Below, in pieces: positions 26,708 to 37,120 of a stretch of DNA of 64,000 bases. Within the stretch, counting starts at the first letter, position 1. The number at the start of each line of letters is the position of its first letter. The position numbers and the translations under genes were made by a program. This DNA comes from Pseudoalteromonas phenolica (GTDB taxonomy: Bacteria > Pseudomonadota > Gammaproteobacteria > Enterobacterales > Alteromonadaceae): assembly GCF_005876835.1 (NCBI RefSeq), contig NZ_PPSW01000005.1:1-64000 (forward strand). Reading direction: 5' to 3'. A model generated the notes under the pieces. That model did no database searches. It was not told the origin of the DNA and was given only the letters and a program-made list of their open reading frames with translations.

Positions 26708-29032
26708 TTACTTTTTCAATTTAGCAAAAGCTTCTGCAAAGGCATTACCCATTGCAGCATTACCAGCATCTTTTTTAGGACGCTGTCCTTTAGCTTGCTT
26801 ATTAGTCGGCTTGTTTTGTGAAGGTTTGTTCGAAGTAGACTTACCCTGAGGTGCAGCTTGCTGAACTTCATCATCTAGGCGCATTGTAAAACTAATACGC
26901 TTTCTAGCCACATCAACCTCTAACACTTTCACTTTTACGATATCGCCCGCTTTTACGACTTCGCGCGGATCTGAAATAAATTTATTGGTGATCGCAGAAA
27001 TGTGAACTAGACCATCTTGGTGTACGCCGACATCAACAAAGGCGCCAAAGTTAGCCACATTTGAGACCACGCCTTCTAAAATCATGCCGACTTTAAGATC
27101 TTGAATGGTTTCGACACCGGCTTTGAAGACCGCCGTTTTGAATTCAGGTCGAGGGTCGCGGCCCGGCTTGTCTAGTTCAGAAATGATGTCGGTAACCGTT
27201 GGTAAACCAAATTTGTCATTAGTGAATTGAGCAGGCTCTAGCTGTTTTAAAACTTCGCTGTTACCGATCAGGTCGCTCACTTCGATATTCTTTTCAGTAC
27301 AGATCTGTTTAACCACAGGGTATGCTTCAGGGTGAACCGCTGAGCTATCAAGTGGATCAGCACCGTTTACAATGCGTAAGAAACCGGCTGCTTGTTCAAA
27401 TGCTTTTGGCCCTAAGCGCGCGACCTTTTTCAACTGTGTACGATTGTTAAATGAACCGTTCTCATCTCTAAACTGCACAATATTGCTAGCCAGTGTTTTG
27501 TTTAGGCCAGAAACGCGGGTAAGTAGTGGTACCGAAGCGGTATTGACATCAACGCCCACCGAGTTTACACAATCTTCAACCACAGAGATAAGTGACTGAC
27601 CTAGTTGACTTTGAGAAACATCGTGTTGGTATTGGCCTACACCAATTGATTTAGGCTCAATTTTTACCAGCTCTGCAAGCGGGTCTTGTAATCGGCGAGC
27701 AATTGAAACTGCACCACGTAACGATACGTCTAAATTTGGGAATTCATTCGCGGCAAACTCAGAAGCAGAATAAACAGATGCACCTGCTTCACTGACCATG
27801 ATTTTGCTCATGTTGAGCTCTTTGTTGTTAGCTAGTAGTTCAGCTGCAAGTTTATCTGTCTCACGAGAAGCTGTACCGTTGCCAATGGCGATTAGCTCTA
27901 CTTTATGCTGACGACATAATTGCTCTAAAGTACGAACTGACTTGTCCCAGTGATTCTGTGGTGCATGTGGGAAGATAGTATTTGTGGTTAACAGCTTACC
28001 TGTTGCATCAACCACAGCCACTTTACAGCCCGTACGCAGACCTGGATCGATACCCATAGTGACACGAGGACCAGCTGGGGCTGCCATCAATAGGTCCTTT
28101 AAGTTCTTGGCAAATACATCAATGGCTTGTGCCTCTGCTTTTTCGCGCATGGTGCCTAAAAACTCATTTTCTAGGTGCAGAGATAGTTTTACTTTCCAAG
28201 CCCATTGAACCACTGACATTAACCAAGCACTTGCTGTTGCTGAACTTACATTTAATTGGTAATGATCAGCGATGATTTGTGCACAATACTGTGCTGGGTT
28301 TTCGCTGCTTGGTTCAGGGTTAATGTTTAACTGTAATATGCCTTCGTTGCGGGCACGCAGCATAGCTAATGCACGATGCGAAGGGACTTTTGTGAGCTTC
28401 TCAGAATGCTCAAAGTAGTCGCGGTATTTAGCACCAGCGTCTTCTTGCCCTTTGATTACTTTGGCTTCGATTACACCCTGTGTGTCGATTTGTTTTCTTA
28501 GCTTTGCCAGTAACTTAGCGTCTTCGGCGAAGCGTTCAATTAAAATAAATTTAGCACCGTCTAGTGCCGCTTTGACATCTTCAATGCCTTTTTCAGCATT
28601 TACGAATTGAGCTGCATGGCTTTCAGGGTCTAAGGCAGCATCCTTATAAAGGGCATCTGCAAGTGGCTCTAAACCTGCTTCAATGGCAATTTGACCTTTA
28701 GTACGGCGCTTAGGCTTGTAGGGTAGATATAAATCTTCTAGCTCGGTTTTACTCTGCGCGCTGTTGATATCAGCGGCAAGGGCATCACTTAACTTACCTT
28801 GCTCTGAAATGGTATCAAGAATGAAGCGTCTTCTGTCTTCTAGTTCTCTTAAATAACCAAGTCGTTGTTCAAGAAGACGCAATTGCGTGTCGTCAAGACC
28901 GCCGGTTACTTCTTTACGGTAACGAGCAATAAATGGAACTGTGGCACCTTCATCAAGAAGTGCAGTGGCAGCAATGACTTGCTGTTCTTTTGCATTTAGC
29001 TCTTGTGCCAAACGTGCAGAGATGTTGCTCAT
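26708..29032 (-). CDS. tex: Tex family transcription accessory / RNA-binding protein
   Basis: Tex is a conserved nucleic-acid-binding protein tied to transcription; its exact role is unsettled. The 774-residue product has the family layout. An N-terminal helical region with [15 protein letters not shown] leads to a YqgF/RNase H-like domain ([17 protein letters not shown]). Helix-hairpin-helix motifs follow ([17 protein letters not shown]). A C-terminal S1 domain lies at about 645-720 ([21 protein letters not shown]). The extreme C-terminus is basic and low-complexity. It lies downstream of greB on the same strand, 88 bp away. Confidence 0.95.
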   Translation of the reverse strand: MSNISARLAQELNAKEQQVIAATALLDEGATVPFIARYRKEVTGGLDDTQLRLLEQRLGYLRELEDRRRFILDTISEQGKLSDALAADINSAQSKTELEDLYLPYKPKRRTKGQIAIEAGLEPLADALYKDAALDPESHAAQFVNAEKGIEDVKAALDGAKFILIERFAEDAKLLAKLRKQIDTQGVIEAKVIKGQEDAGAKYRDYFEHSEKLTKVPSHRALAMLRARNEGILQLNINPEPSSENPAQYCAQIIADHYQLNVSSATASAWLMSVVQWAWKVKLSLHLENEFLGTMREKAEAQAIDVFAKNLKDLLMAAPAGPRVTMGIDPGLRTGCKVAVVDATGKLLTTNTIFPHAPQNHWDKSVRTLEQLCRQHKVELIAIGNGTASRETDKLAAELLANNKELNMSKIMVSEAGASVYSASEFAANEFPNLDVSLRGAVSIARRLQDPLAELVKIEPKSIGVGQYQHDVSQSQLGQSLISVVEDCVNSVGVDVNTASVPLLTRVSGLNKTLASNIVQFRDENGSFNNRTQLKKVARLGPKAFEQAAGFLRIVNGADPLDSSAVHPEAYPVVKQICTEKNIEVSDLIGNSEVLKQLEPAQFTNDKFGLPTVTDIISELDKPGRDPRPEFKTAVFKAGVETIQDLKVGMILEGVVSNVANFGAFVDVGVHQDGLVHISAITNKFISDPREVVKAGDIVKVKVLEVDVARKRISFTMRLDDEVQQAAPQGKSTSNKPSQNKPTNKQAKGQRPKKDAGNAAMGNAFAEAFAKLKK

Positions 29033-29120
29033 GCAAAATCCTTATAAATTCAGATGTATACGTGCTGTCTAAGCGTATTTTATGTGGGCGATCATAGCAT
29101 AGCATCTATGAATAAGAAGC

Positions 29121-29594
29121 TTATTTAAGGTATTCGATAGTATTTACATACCAGAGCTTTTCTCCCTCTGGTGTGCGCACGACAAACTCGTCGTCGACTT
29201 CCTTACCTAATAGTGCTCGTGCCATTGGTGCGTCTATAGAAATATAGTCTTTTCGGTCATAAATTTCATCTGGACCGACAATTCTGAAACGTTTTATTTC
29301 TTCTTGTTCATTTTCAATTTCAACCCAAGCGCCAAAGTACACTTTGCCGGCTTGTTGTGGGTCATATTGAACAATCTTTAAGTCGGGTAAACGTTTTCTT
29401 AAATAGCGTACCCTACGGTCTATTTGCCGTAATAAGCGCTTATTAAAAGTGTAATCAGCATTTTCAGAGCGATCACCTAAGCTGGCTGCCCAATTCACTA
29501 TTTTGGTGATTTCAGGACGTTTTTCATACCAGAGGTGGTCATGCTCTTTTTGCAGTTGGTTATAACCCTCAGGGGTAATTAAGTTAGTTTTCAT
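29121..29594 (-). CDS. greB: Transcript cleavage factor GreB
   Basis: GreB rescues backtracked RNA polymerase by stimulating cleavage of the nascent RNA. The 157-residue product has an N-terminal coiled coil with the acidic tip GDRSENADYTFNK (Asp and Glu that reach the polymerase active site). The C-terminal FKBP-like domain carries SIDAPMARALLGKEVDDE. The long IDRRVRYLRKRL stretch separates GreB from GreA. It is divergent from ompR, as in many gammaproteobacteria. Confidence 0.96.
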   Translation of the reverse strand: MKTNLITPEGYNQLQKEHDHLWYEKRPEITKIVNWAASLGDRSENADYTFNKRLLRQIDRRVRYLRKRLPDLKIVQYDPQQAGKVYFGAWVEIENEQEEIKRFRIVGPDEIYDRKDYISIDAPMARALLGKEVDDEFVVRTPEGEKLWYVNTIEYLK

Positions 29595-29776
29595 ACGCTA
29601 ATTAGGGTCATCTTTACTCATCTGACACGGTAATAAAAAATCATCTGGGTGTCGAGCTAGCAAAATATTAAAAAATTGTAATGTTCGGTAACAAAACTCT
29701 TCATAGTAATGGTGTCGAGAAATGACATTTTCAATTATATTAAGCAAAGATATTGGATAAAAAGAAGAAATCAATC

Positions 29777-30496
29777 ATGGGAAATGAAACTACCAAGGTA
29801 TTAGTTGTCGACGATGATATGCGTTTACGCAGTTTGTTAGAACGTTATCTCGTCGAGCAAGGTTTTATTGTTCGTGCTGCAGCTAACAGTGAGCAAATGG
29901 ATCGCTTACTGGAGCGAGAAAACTTTCATTTAATGGTGTTAGATTTAATGCTACCTGGCGAAGACGGCTTGTCTATTTGCCGACGCTTACGCCAAAAAGA
30001 GAACGAGATCCCAATCGTCATGCTAACAGCCAAGGGTGATGAAGTTGACCGTATTATAGGTCTAGAGTTAGGGGCTGATGATTACATCCCGAAACCATTC
30101 AACCCAAGAGAATTATTGGCGCGCATTAAGGCAATTTTACGTCGTCGTGCGAAAGAAGTACCGGGTGCGCCTGCTGCCGAAGAAAACGAAGTAGAGTTTG
30201 GTATCTTTAAACTGAACTTGGCGACCCGTGAAATGCAAAAGGGTGATGAGGTTATCTCACTAACCAGTGGTGAATTTGCTGTATTGAAGGCTTTAGTGAA
30301 GCACCCAAGAGAGCCATTGAGTCGTGACAAATTAATGAATCTTGCACGTGGCCGTGACTATAGTGCCCTTGAGCGTAGTATCGACGTTCAGGTATCACGC
30401 TTACGCCGCATGATCGAAGAAGATGCAGCGAACCCTAGATACATCCAAACTGTTTGGGGTCTAGGTTATGTGTTTGTGCCAGACGGTGAAAAGTAG
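29777..30496 (+). CDS. ompR: Osmoregulation response regulator OmpR
   Basis: OmpR binds promoters of porin and other envelope genes once phosphorylated by EnvZ. From the ATG at 29777 it has 239 residues, equal to E. coli OmpR; an in-frame TTG at 29753 is rejected. The receiver domain has VDDDMRLR, phosphoacceptor Asp in [11 protein letters not shown] and Lys in [14 protein letters not shown]. The winged-helix domain ends in [20 protein letters not shown] and [10 protein letters not shown]. It lies eight bases ahead of envZ. Confidence 0.97.
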   Translation: MGNETTKVLVVDDDMRLRSLLERYLVEQGFIVRAAANSEQMDRLLERENFHLMVLDLMLPGEDGLSICRRLRQKENEIPIVMLTAKGDEVDRIIGLELGADDYIPKPFNPRELLARIKAILRRRAKEVPGAPAAEENEVEFGIFKLNLATREMQKGDEVISLTSGEFAVLKALVKHPREPLSRDKLMNLARGRDYSALERSIDVQVSRLRRMIEEDAANPRYIQTVWGLGYVFVPDGEK

Positions 30497-30504
30497 TTTC
30501 GTTT

Positions 30505-31806
30505 ATGAGCTTTTTTCCACGTAGTGCGTTTGGACAAACGGTTTTCTTTGTTGGTGCTTTATTGCTTATCAACCAGATCGTTTCTTATATCACCGTGACA
30601 CTGTATGTGTTTAAGCCAACCTTCGAGCAAGTGAATTTGATGTTGGCTAAGCAAGTCAAAACAGTGTTTATTGATTGGGAAGAAGGGGTCGAAATAAATA
30701 AAGCAACCTCAGATAAGTTCTTTGAAATAACTGGCATTGAAGTGATGACGCAAAGACAAGCCTATATGAACGGTTTAGAGAAAGCCAAAGAATATAGCTT
30801 GTTGTCAAAGAGTATGTCTGAGCAGCTAAATGGCTCTGCAAGAGTGCGTATCAGTCAAGGGGACCCAGTGGTCTATTGGGTAGAAGCGCCGCAAGCGCCT
30901 GGCTATTGGGTGAGGGTACCGCTGACAGGCTTTAGTGAAACAAAAATGGAGTTTTTGATTTTCTACCTGTCGAGTATTGGCTTTTTGAGTGTATTGGGGG
31001 GCTGGTGGTTTGCAAGGCATCTTAACCGCCCACTAAAAGCATTACAAACAGCAGCCGGTCGAGTCGGTGTGGGAGATTTTTCTACTCGACTTGTGGAGCG
31101 AGGATCAACGGAAGTTGTTGAAGTAACACAAGCATTTAACAAGATGTCGAAAGGCATCGCTGAGCTCGAGAATGACCGACGACTCTTGATGGCCGGTGTT
31201 TCTCATGACTTGCGCACACCACTGACCCGTATTCGTTTAGCGACCGAAATGATGTCAGACGAAGAAGACTACTTAAAAGAAGGGATCATTGATGACATTG
31301 AAGATATGAATGCCATTATTGATCAGTTTATCGAGTATCTTCGTCACCACAACAGCGGGGAAATGCACCCTGATGATGTGAATAGTCTAGTGTCTGAGGT
31401 GGTGCATGCTGAGCAGCAACATCAACGTGAAATTAACTTAACAGCTGCTGATAGCTTACCAAAAGTGATCATGAATACGGTTGCGTTAAAACGTGTTGTT
31501 ACCAATATGATAGAAAATGCCATTCGTTATTCCGATGAGGCCATTGATGTCAGCACTGCATACAACCCACGTAAGAAAATGGTGATTGTCACTGTGAAAG
31601 ACCGTGGGCCGGGTATTCCTGAAGCTGAATTGGAAAGTGTCTTTGAGCCTTTTAAGCAAGGCGACCAAGCTCGGGGCAGTGAAGGCAGTGGTTTGGGTTT
31701 GGCAATTATAAAACGCATTGTCGCGACACATGGCGGTACGGTGAAGCTTCGTAATCGTCAAGAAGGCGGCTTAAGTGCTGAAGTATATTTACCGGCTTTA
31801 GCCTAA
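30505..31806 (+). CDS. envZ: Osmosensor histidine kinase EnvZ
   Basis: A 433-residue inner-membrane sensor kinase paired with OmpR. Two membrane helices (about 10-32 and 147-168) flank a periplasmic domain. HAMP follows ([20 protein letters not shown]). The H-box is [17 protein letters not shown], with the phosphorylated His. ATP-binding boxes are [21 protein letters not shown] and [12 protein letters not shown]. It ends just ahead of a strong terminator, so ompR-envZ is a two-gene operon. Confidence 0.96.
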   Translation: MSFFPRSAFGQTVFFVGALLLINQIVSYITVTLYVFKPTFEQVNLMLAKQVKTVFIDWEEGVEINKATSDKFFEITGIEVMTQRQAYMNGLEKAKEYSLLSKSMSEQLNGSARVRISQGDPVVYWVEAPQAPGYWVRVPLTGFSETKMEFLIFYLSSIGFLSVLGGWWFARHLNRPLKALQTAAGRVGVGDFSTRLVERGSTEVVEVTQAFNKMSKGIAELENDRRLLMAGVSHDLRTPLTRIRLATEMMSDEEDYLKEGIIDDIEDMNAIIDQFIEYLRHHNSGEMHPDDVNSLVSEVVHAEQQHQREINLTAADSLPKVIMNTVALKRVVTNMIENAIRYSDEAIDVSTAYNPRKKMVIVTVKDRGPGIPEAELESVFEPFKQGDQARGSEGSGLGLAIIKRIVATHGGTVKLRNRQEGGLSAEVYLPALA

Positions 31807-31823
31807 TATCTGATTTAGAAAGC

Positions 31824-31851
31824 AAAAAGGATGGCTCAGCCATCCTTTTTT
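31824..31851 (+). terminator. Rho-independent terminator after envZ
   Basis: A 12-bp stem AAAAAGGATGGC / GCCATCCTTTTT (31824-31835 with 31839-31850) closes a TCA loop and ends in a run of T. It can also serve hemN on the other strand, where the A run becomes a T run. Confidence 0.88.
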
Positions 31852-31877
31852 GTACGTATTTATTAGATGAGCAGTGC

Positions 31878-33257
31878 TTAAATAACACGTGAGAATCGCG
31901 TATTTTTAATCTGCTGTTGTAAATACGCGTCAAAGCACATACAGATAATGCGAATGAATAAATTGCCTTTGCTGGTGACTTCAATACGCTGCGCTGATAA
32001 TGTCACGAGCTCATCTTCTGCCAGTGGTTTGAGTGCTTCTAGGGCTTCGCTAAAGTAATCGTTAAAGTCGATATTATATTTAGCCTCAATCGCCTTTATA
32101 TCTAATTCAAAATGACATATCAGTTGTTTGATAACATCGGCTCTGAGCTCATCGTCATTATTTAGGCGCATCCCTTTATGGGTCGCACAGCCAATCTCGT
32201 TAATGTCTGAGTAATAGGTTTTGAGCTCTTTTTGGTTTTGCAAAATCGCATTACCAATTTGTGAAATAGACGACACTCCTAGGCCTAATAAGTCGCAATT
32301 ACCATGTGTTGTATAGCCTTGGAAGTTACGATGAAGCTCTCCATTTCTTTGCGCAACAGCAAGCTCGTCGTCTTTTTTAGCAAAGTGGTCCATACCGATA
32401 AACTGATAACCTGCCTCGGTCATTTGCTGTAGCGTATTTTTGAAGATCTCAAGCTTTTGCTGCGGACTTGGCATGTCCGCTTCTTTTAGTTTGCGTTGCG
32501 CGGCAAATCTATCAGGGAGGTGAGCGTAGTTGAACACCGACACTCTGTCTGGGCTCAGCGCTATCAGTTGCTCAATGCTTTGCTTAAAACTTTCTGGGGT
32601 TTGGTGAGGTAAGCCGTAGATCATATCTATATTGACTGATTTAAACCCGAGTGCTCTTGCTTGCTTTACCAGTGCTAAAACTTCTTCGACACATTGCGGA
32701 CGGTTTACCGCAGCTTGTACTTCATCATTGAAATCTTGAATACCAAACGAAACTCGGTTGAATCCTAAGTTTTTCAAGGTGACTAACATGTCGTCAGCAA
32801 TAGAGCGCGGGTCGATTTCAATACCGCGTTGCGCGTCTTCAGTGAAGTTGAAGTGTGCTTCTACAATATCAATCAGGCGTGTCATTTGCTCGGCAGTTAA
32901 AAACGTTGGCGTGCCGCCACCTAAATGCAATTGCTCAACACGGTAATGCGCAAACACAGAGGACTGCGCCTGTACTTCTTTTTCTAGATGATCTAAATAG
33001 ACGTCAGCTTTTGACTGATGGCGTGTCACGATTTTATTGCAACCACAGTAGTAACAAAGCTGGTGGCAAAATGGGATATGAATATAGAGCGATAAAGCCT
33101 GATTTTTTGACTGCTTCACTGCGGTATGTAAATCAGTCTGTTGATAACCGCTTTCTAATGATAATGCAGTTGGATAAGAAGTATATCTTGGCCCAGACAC
33201 ATTATATTTTTTGATTAGGGACTCATCCCAAGTTGGTAAATTAATCACGATACGCAC
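31878..33257 (-). CDS. hemN: Oxygen-independent coproporphyrinogen III oxidase HemN
   Basis: A radical-SAM enzyme that decarboxylates coproporphyrinogen III to protoporphyrinogen IX without O2. The 459-residue product has the cluster motif in HIPFCHQLCYYCGCNK (CxxxCxxC, with the extra Cys of true HemN). Also present are LHLGGGTPTFL, the N-terminal KYNVSGPRYTSYPTA that marks HemN rather than HemW, and the C-terminal HemN domain. A possible FNR-like site lies about 50 bp upstream of the start. Its end is close to the envZ terminator. Confidence 0.95.
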   Translation of the reverse strand: MRIVINLPTWDESLIKKYNVSGPRYTSYPTALSLESGYQQTDLHTAVKQSKNQALSLYIHIPFCHQLCYYCGCNKIVTRHQSKADVYLDHLEKEVQAQSSVFAHYRVEQLHLGGGTPTFLTAEQMTRLIDIVEAHFNFTEDAQRGIEIDPRSIADDMLVTLKNLGFNRVSFGIQDFNDEVQAAVNRPQCVEEVLALVKQARALGFKSVNIDMIYGLPHQTPESFKQSIEQLIALSPDRVSVFNYAHLPDRFAAQRKLKEADMPSPQQKLEIFKNTLQQMTEAGYQFIGMDHFAKKDDELAVAQRNGELHRNFQGYTTHGNCDLLGLGVSSISQIGNAILQNQKELKTYYSDINEIGCATHKGMRLNNDDELRADVIKQLICHFELDIKAIEAKYNIDFNDYFSEALEALKPLAEDELVTLSAQRIEVTSKGNLFIRIICMCFDAYLQQQIKNTRFSRVI

Positions 33258-33308
33258 TCATCTATTAGATTAGAGCGTGTAGTGTATGACGAGAAGTGAA
33301 AGTGGATT

Positions 33309-33322
33309 TTGATCTGTAGCAA
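33309..33322. promoter_or_regulatory. Possible FNR/EtrA-type site upstream of hemN
   Basis: TTGAT-CTGT-AGCAA differs from the FNR consensus TTGAT-N4-ATCAA at one position. It is centred about 58 bp before the hemN start codon, and HemN is often under anaerobic control. Support is the single partial match only. Confidence 0.3.
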
Positions 33323-33347
33323 AGCAGGGCATAAATCATGCCCTGCT
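33323..33347 (-). terminator. Hairpin after the dCache chemoreceptor gene
   Basis: A perfect 10-bp stem AGCAGGGCAT / ATGCCCTGCT (33323-33332 with 33338-33347) closes a 5-base loop just beyond the receptor stop codon. No clear T tract follows on the minus strand, so it may be a weak terminator between the receptor and hemN. Confidence 0.5.
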
Positions 33348-33355
33348 CAGAATAG

Positions 33356-35386
33356 TTAAAGCTTGAATTGGTTTACCGTACTATTAAGTGATTTAGCCAA
33401 TCCATTTAGATCATGTGCCTCATCAGCCAAAGTGTGAGCATGATTAGCAGTGCTGTTAACTAGGTCATTAATTGCATTTAAGCTGGTGTTAATGTCTTCA
33501 GCCACAATGGTCTGCTGCTCAGTTGCGGTTGCAATCTGATGGCTCTGATCTTGAACCGTTGCCACAGAGCTGGCGATTTCCTGCAATGAATCGAGCACTT
33601 CTTGTGTCTGTGATACTGAGCCCTCAGCCTGATCTTGGCCTTGTTGCATCATAGTTGATGCTTGCTGTGCAATTTGTTGTAGTCGTGTGATCATATTGCG
33701 AATATCGTCTGTTGATTCTTGTGTTCTACTCGCCAGCGAGCGCACTTCATCAGCAACTACTGCGAAGCCTCGACCTTGTTCACCAGCACGTGCCGCTTCA
33801 ATCGCAGCGTTGAGTGCCAGTAAATTGGTTTGTTCTGCAATGCCATTGATTACGTCAATTACCGCGCCAATGTTAGTAGTTTCTTTTTCAAGACCTTCAA
33901 CAACTTTCGCAGCCTCACCGATGTGGCTAGCCAATTCTGTCATCACTGTTTGTGCTTGGCTTGAGCGCGTCGCGCCGTCATTTGTCATGTGCTGCACTTG
34001 CTCAGCAGCGTGACTGGCTTCTTGTGCATTACGTGAGATTTCAGTCACAGTTGCAGCCATTTCTGTTACTGCAGCACTGACACTGTCAACTTGCTCTTTC
34101 TCTTGTTGGATTTCACTATTGGTACTGGCAGACACTGAGCTTAATTGTTCAGAGGCATGACCTAGCTGAGAGGCTTGTTGTGCCGTGGTTTGCATCATGG
34201 CACGCAGTTTCTCGATAAAGGTGTTCATATGAGAGGCAAGCTGACCAACTTCGTCGTTGCTCTCAATGTGAATTCGACGTGTTAAGTCACCTTCACCTGA
34301 CGCAATGTCACGCATAGTGTCGGCAAGAGACACTATCGGTTTAGTGATCATCTGTGTCGCCCATAAGATCATAAGAACCACAATGCTGATAATCACTAGG
34401 AAGGCGATCACGGTACTCATGACGGCTTCATTTACTGGCTCTTCTATAAATGATACTGGGATCATGACACCCACATGCCAATCGAGTAATGGTTCATCGA
34501 GTTTTACGCTGTTATACACCACGTAATAATCTTGGCCTTTGAAGGTAACAACTGATGTGCCTGATTCATTATTTTTAATTTCAGAGTTTAATGCTCGGAA
34601 TCCACTGGTATCTGAAAACTGTTTTTCTAGCCCGTCTAGGCCTTCTTTTCCATTCGGACCTTCATCGGTAATAGACAGCTTGTGGCCAGTTTGCTTTGAT
34701 AAATGGACAACGTTTAAATTGTTGTCTAGCAGGAAGCCGTAACCTTGGCCTTGGAAGCGGATCTGCTCAACCAATTGATTGATTTGTTCCATTTGTAAAT
34801 CAATACCTGCGATCCCCAATAACTTACGCGATGAATTGTAGACAGGTAGCTTGATCACAGCAGACACGTCGCCTGTGTTTGCATCGACTGAAACCGGGCT
34901 AACATGCAACTTACCAATCGCCATAGCCTCTGGCCACCATCCACGCTTATAAGCAAAATATGGACGACCATCAGAGAAATGAGAAGTTCGTTCGTTTTCT
35001 TTGAAGTACTCACCTGTGATAGCAGACGCAAAAAAAGTTGACAATACATTGTCATTGCTTGCTGTGAGCCTATCAAAATCTCTATTCACTAGGTCATAAC
35101 CCGGTTGGCTTGATAACTCAGCTTCACGTTCGGTATATTGCTCAAAAAAATCTACAACATGGGCGCTTTGTGCAAAGGTGCTGACTAGTTCACCGTATTG
35201 GGCGAAAAACGATTCCATCGACAGTTTTTCTGCATAAATGTAGCTTTGCGCTTCACGTTCTACACTGTCGCGAGAAATCGTTGCTAGGTGATTCACAAAG
35301 TAACTGGAGGCGATAATAAGCAGCACAGAAATTGTACCACCGATCAGTAGGAGTATTTTTCTCCTGAGGGATAAGTTGTTAAGCAT
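33356..35386 (-). CDS. Methyl-accepting chemotaxis protein with dCache ligand-binding domain
   Basis: A 676-residue transmembrane receptor. Helix 1 (about 10-32) and helix 2 (about 322-344) flank a periplasmic double-Cache domain. HAMP (about 345-400) and the signalling domain follow, with tip [20 protein letters not shown]. In the membrane-distal Cache module, Tyr143-x4-Arg148-x-Trp150-Trp151 and Asp196 (AGIDLQM) resemble the amino-acid-binding dCache motif Y-x4-R-x-W-Y...D, with Trp in place of the last Tyr. The ligand is therefore probably an amino acid or amine (inference). It has no C-terminal pentapeptide. It is a single gene, divergent from the YeeZ-like gene. Confidence 0.93.
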   Translation of the reverse strand: MLNNLSLRRKILLLIGGTISVLLIIASSYFVNHLATISRDSVEREAQSYIYAEKLSMESFFAQYGELVSTFAQSAHVVDFFEQYTEREAELSSQPGYDLVNRDFDRLTASNDNVLSTFFASAITGEYFKENERTSHFSDGRPYFAYKRGWWPEAMAIGKLHVSPVSVDANTGDVSAVIKLPVYNSSRKLLGIAGIDLQMEQINQLVEQIRFQGQGYGFLLDNNLNVVHLSKQTGHKLSITDEGPNGKEGLDGLEKQFSDTSGFRALNSEIKNNESGTSVVTFKGQDYYVVYNSVKLDEPLLDWHVGVMIPVSFIEEPVNEAVMSTVIAFLVIISIVVLMILWATQMITKPIVSLADTMRDIASGEGDLTRRIHIESNDEVGQLASHMNTFIEKLRAMMQTTAQQASQLGHASEQLSSVSASTNSEIQQEKEQVDSVSAAVTEMAATVTEISRNAQEASHAAEQVQHMTNDGATRSSQAQTVMTELASHIGEAAKVVEGLEKETTNIGAVIDVINGIAEQTNLLALNAAIEAARAGEQGRGFAVVADEVRSLASRTQESTDDIRNMITRLQQIAQQASTMMQQGQDQAEGSVSQTQEVLDSLQEIASSVATVQDQSHQIATATEQQTIVAEDINTSLNAINDLVNSTANHAHTLADEAHDLNGLAKSLNSTVNQFKL

Positions 35387-35525
35387 GATATATTCTTTTT
35401 ATTGGTAACCGCACTACACAATCAAATCATATCTGAGTCGCTTTGACCACAGTTAACATTAGATTGACGTTATATTGTTCCTATAATAATACACTTGCGG
35501 TTTGAAATTAATACAGAGGTATGAG

Positions 35526-36281
35526 ATGAAGCTAGTTGTTTTGGGGGCTGGTTGGCTGGGAAGTGCAATAATCGAGAGAGCCATACAGGCGAATTGGCAA
35601 GTGCAGGGTACCAGTCGTAGTTTAAACTCCAGTAGTGCAATCATTCGACAGTTTACATTGCAAGAAGATAAATTAATCCATTCTGTGGATTTAACAGATG
35701 CTTATTGGGTGTGCGCTATTCCTCCGAGAGCACGTCATGCTGATAGCAATTATCTTGAAACTCTATCTGCTGCGTTAAGGCTTTCTGATGATTTAGCGTG
35801 TAAAGGGTTTTTGTTATGCTCAAGTACAGGTGTGTATTCAGAGCAAGATGGTACCTATACCGAAAGTGGTGAATTAGACAGTGGAACCACGCGTAAAAAG
35901 ATTTTGCTTGCAGCAGAGCAAAGAGTGTTTGATAGCAAAGGGAAGGTTTTACGTTTGGCTGGGTTAGTGGGGCCAAATCGAGAACCTGGGAAATTTGTTG
36001 CAGGTAAAACTCTAAAAAGTAGCAGTCAAGCGGCTGTAAATATGGTTCACCAAGCCGATGTTGTAGCCGCCATTGAGACGATAATACTGAACTGGGCAGA
36101 AGCTAATGCTGTTTATAATGTTTGTCACCCTGATCATCCAACTCGACAAGATTATTACTTGAAGAGATGCGCTAAGTTAGGCACACAGCCCCCTTTATTT
36201 TCAAGTGACATCGCCAGTGCAAGAGTGATTGATGGTTCAGCCATTGAAGCCTTGGGTTTTAGCTATCAAGCTGAGATTTAA
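35526..36281 (+). CDS. NAD(P)-binding SDR/epimerase-like protein, YeeZ-like
   Basis: A 251-residue atypical short-chain dehydrogenase. The N-terminal dinucleotide-binding motif is VVLGAGWLGSAI, an Rossmann GxGxxG variant. Ser in LCSSTGVYSEQDG and the region LRLAGLVGPNREPGKF match the extended-SDR pattern seen in E. coli YeeZ-type proteins; a canonical YxxxK is not obvious. The substrate is unknown. The ATG at 35526 is preceded by AGAGG at good spacing, whereas the in-frame TTG at 35502 lacks one. It converges on hutC with seven bases between them. Confidence 0.75.
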   Translation: MKLVVLGAGWLGSAIIERAIQANWQVQGTSRSLNSSSAIIRQFTLQEDKLIHSVDLTDAYWVCAIPPRARHADSNYLETLSAALRLSDDLACKGFLLCSSTGVYSEQDGTYTESGELDSGTTRKKILLAAEQRVFDSKGKVLRLAGLVGPNREPGKFVAGKTLKSSSQAAVNMVHQADVVAAIETIILNWAEANAVYNVCHPDHPTRQDYYLKRCAKLGTQPPLFSSDIASARVIDGSAIEALGFSYQAEI

Positions 36282-36288
36282 CTGTGCG

Positions 36289-37008
36289 TTATTTCAGCTT
36301 TTTCTTAAAGGTGAGATGACCGCCAAGACGGTATTTACTGCCCGGCGAAATGAGCCGAGTAAAGCTGACAATACCATTAGCACTCCATGTTCTTCTGATC
36401 ATTTGTAAGCAAGGCTCTTCGTTATATAAGCCAAGCCACTGACAAACATCTTGGCTTGGCATAATGGCTTCAATAGTGTGTTTTGCTTCAGTCAGCGGCG
36501 CCACTGCCGAAAGGTATTCATGTGGTGTGACGATAGTAAAATCTTGTGCCAGATAATCAGGTGCAAGTGCTGGGGTGACGAAGCGCTCTTCAGCTTGGAG
36601 TGCTTGGCCATTTTCGTGGTGAACAATCACGCTGCGATAGACTTTACTGTCTATATCAACACCGAGTGCAATAGCGATAGGCGCCATGGCGGCGATTTCT
36701 TCTAGGGCCAAGACCTCAGAACTGTACGCACCATTTCTCTCTTTTACTTCATCGGCGATATTTTTAATCTCAAGCATAGAAGACTGTGATTTGAGGCTGG
36801 CTACAAATGTACCTAGACCTTGACTTCGCGTTAATACACCACTGTCAGTCAACTCGCTCAACGCGCGTCTGGCGGTCATGCGGCTTACACTAAATTGCTC
36901 AGCAAGTTCATTTTCAGAGGGAACACGTTGGTCCTCTTTCCAAATACCGGCACTAATTTGGTCGGTTATATGCTGCTTTATCAATGCAAATTTAGGTTCG
37001 TTGGCCAT
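36289..37008 (-). CDS. hutC: Histidine utilisation repressor HutC
   Basis: A GntR-family repressor of histidine catabolism, released by urocanate. The 239-residue product has an N-terminal winged helix (VPSENELAEQFSVSRMTARRAL) and a C-terminal UTRA ligand domain (ALQAEERFVTPALAPDYLAQDF). It is divergent from hutI, and the shared 112-bp region holds a palindrome suited to its binding. The usual neighbours hutU and hutH are not in the window. Confidence 0.94.
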   Translation of the reverse strand: MANEPKFALIKQHITDQISAGIWKEDQRVPSENELAEQFSVSRMTARRALSELTDSGVLTRSQGLGTFVASLKSQSSMLEIKNIADEVKERNGAYSSEVLALEEIAAMAPIAIALGVDIDSKVYRSVIVHHENGQALQAEERFVTPALAPDYLAQDFTIVTPHEYLSAVAPLTEAKHTIEAIMPSQDVCQWLGLYNEEPCLQMIRRTWSANGIVSFTRLISPGSKYRLGGHLTFKKKLK

Positions 37009-37031
37009 ACTAGATAACTAAATAGAGAGTA

Positions 37032-37071
37032 TATGCCATTAAAAATGGCATAGATTTCTTGTATATACAAG
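37032..37071. promoter_or_regulatory. Probable HutC operator region
   Basis: A perfect 14-bp palindrome CTTGTATATACAAG (37058-37071) matches the known HutC-type operator core (TTGTAT/ATACAA). Next to it is a second inverted repeat, TATGCCATT / AATGGCATA (37032-37040 with 37044-37052). Both lie between the divergent hutC and hutI starts, so binding could repress both. The role of the second repeat is unknown. Confidence 0.75.
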
Positions 37072-37120
37072 TTTGCATGATAGGCTTATAGGCAGTTAAA
37101 CAAACTCAAATGAGGCAGTG

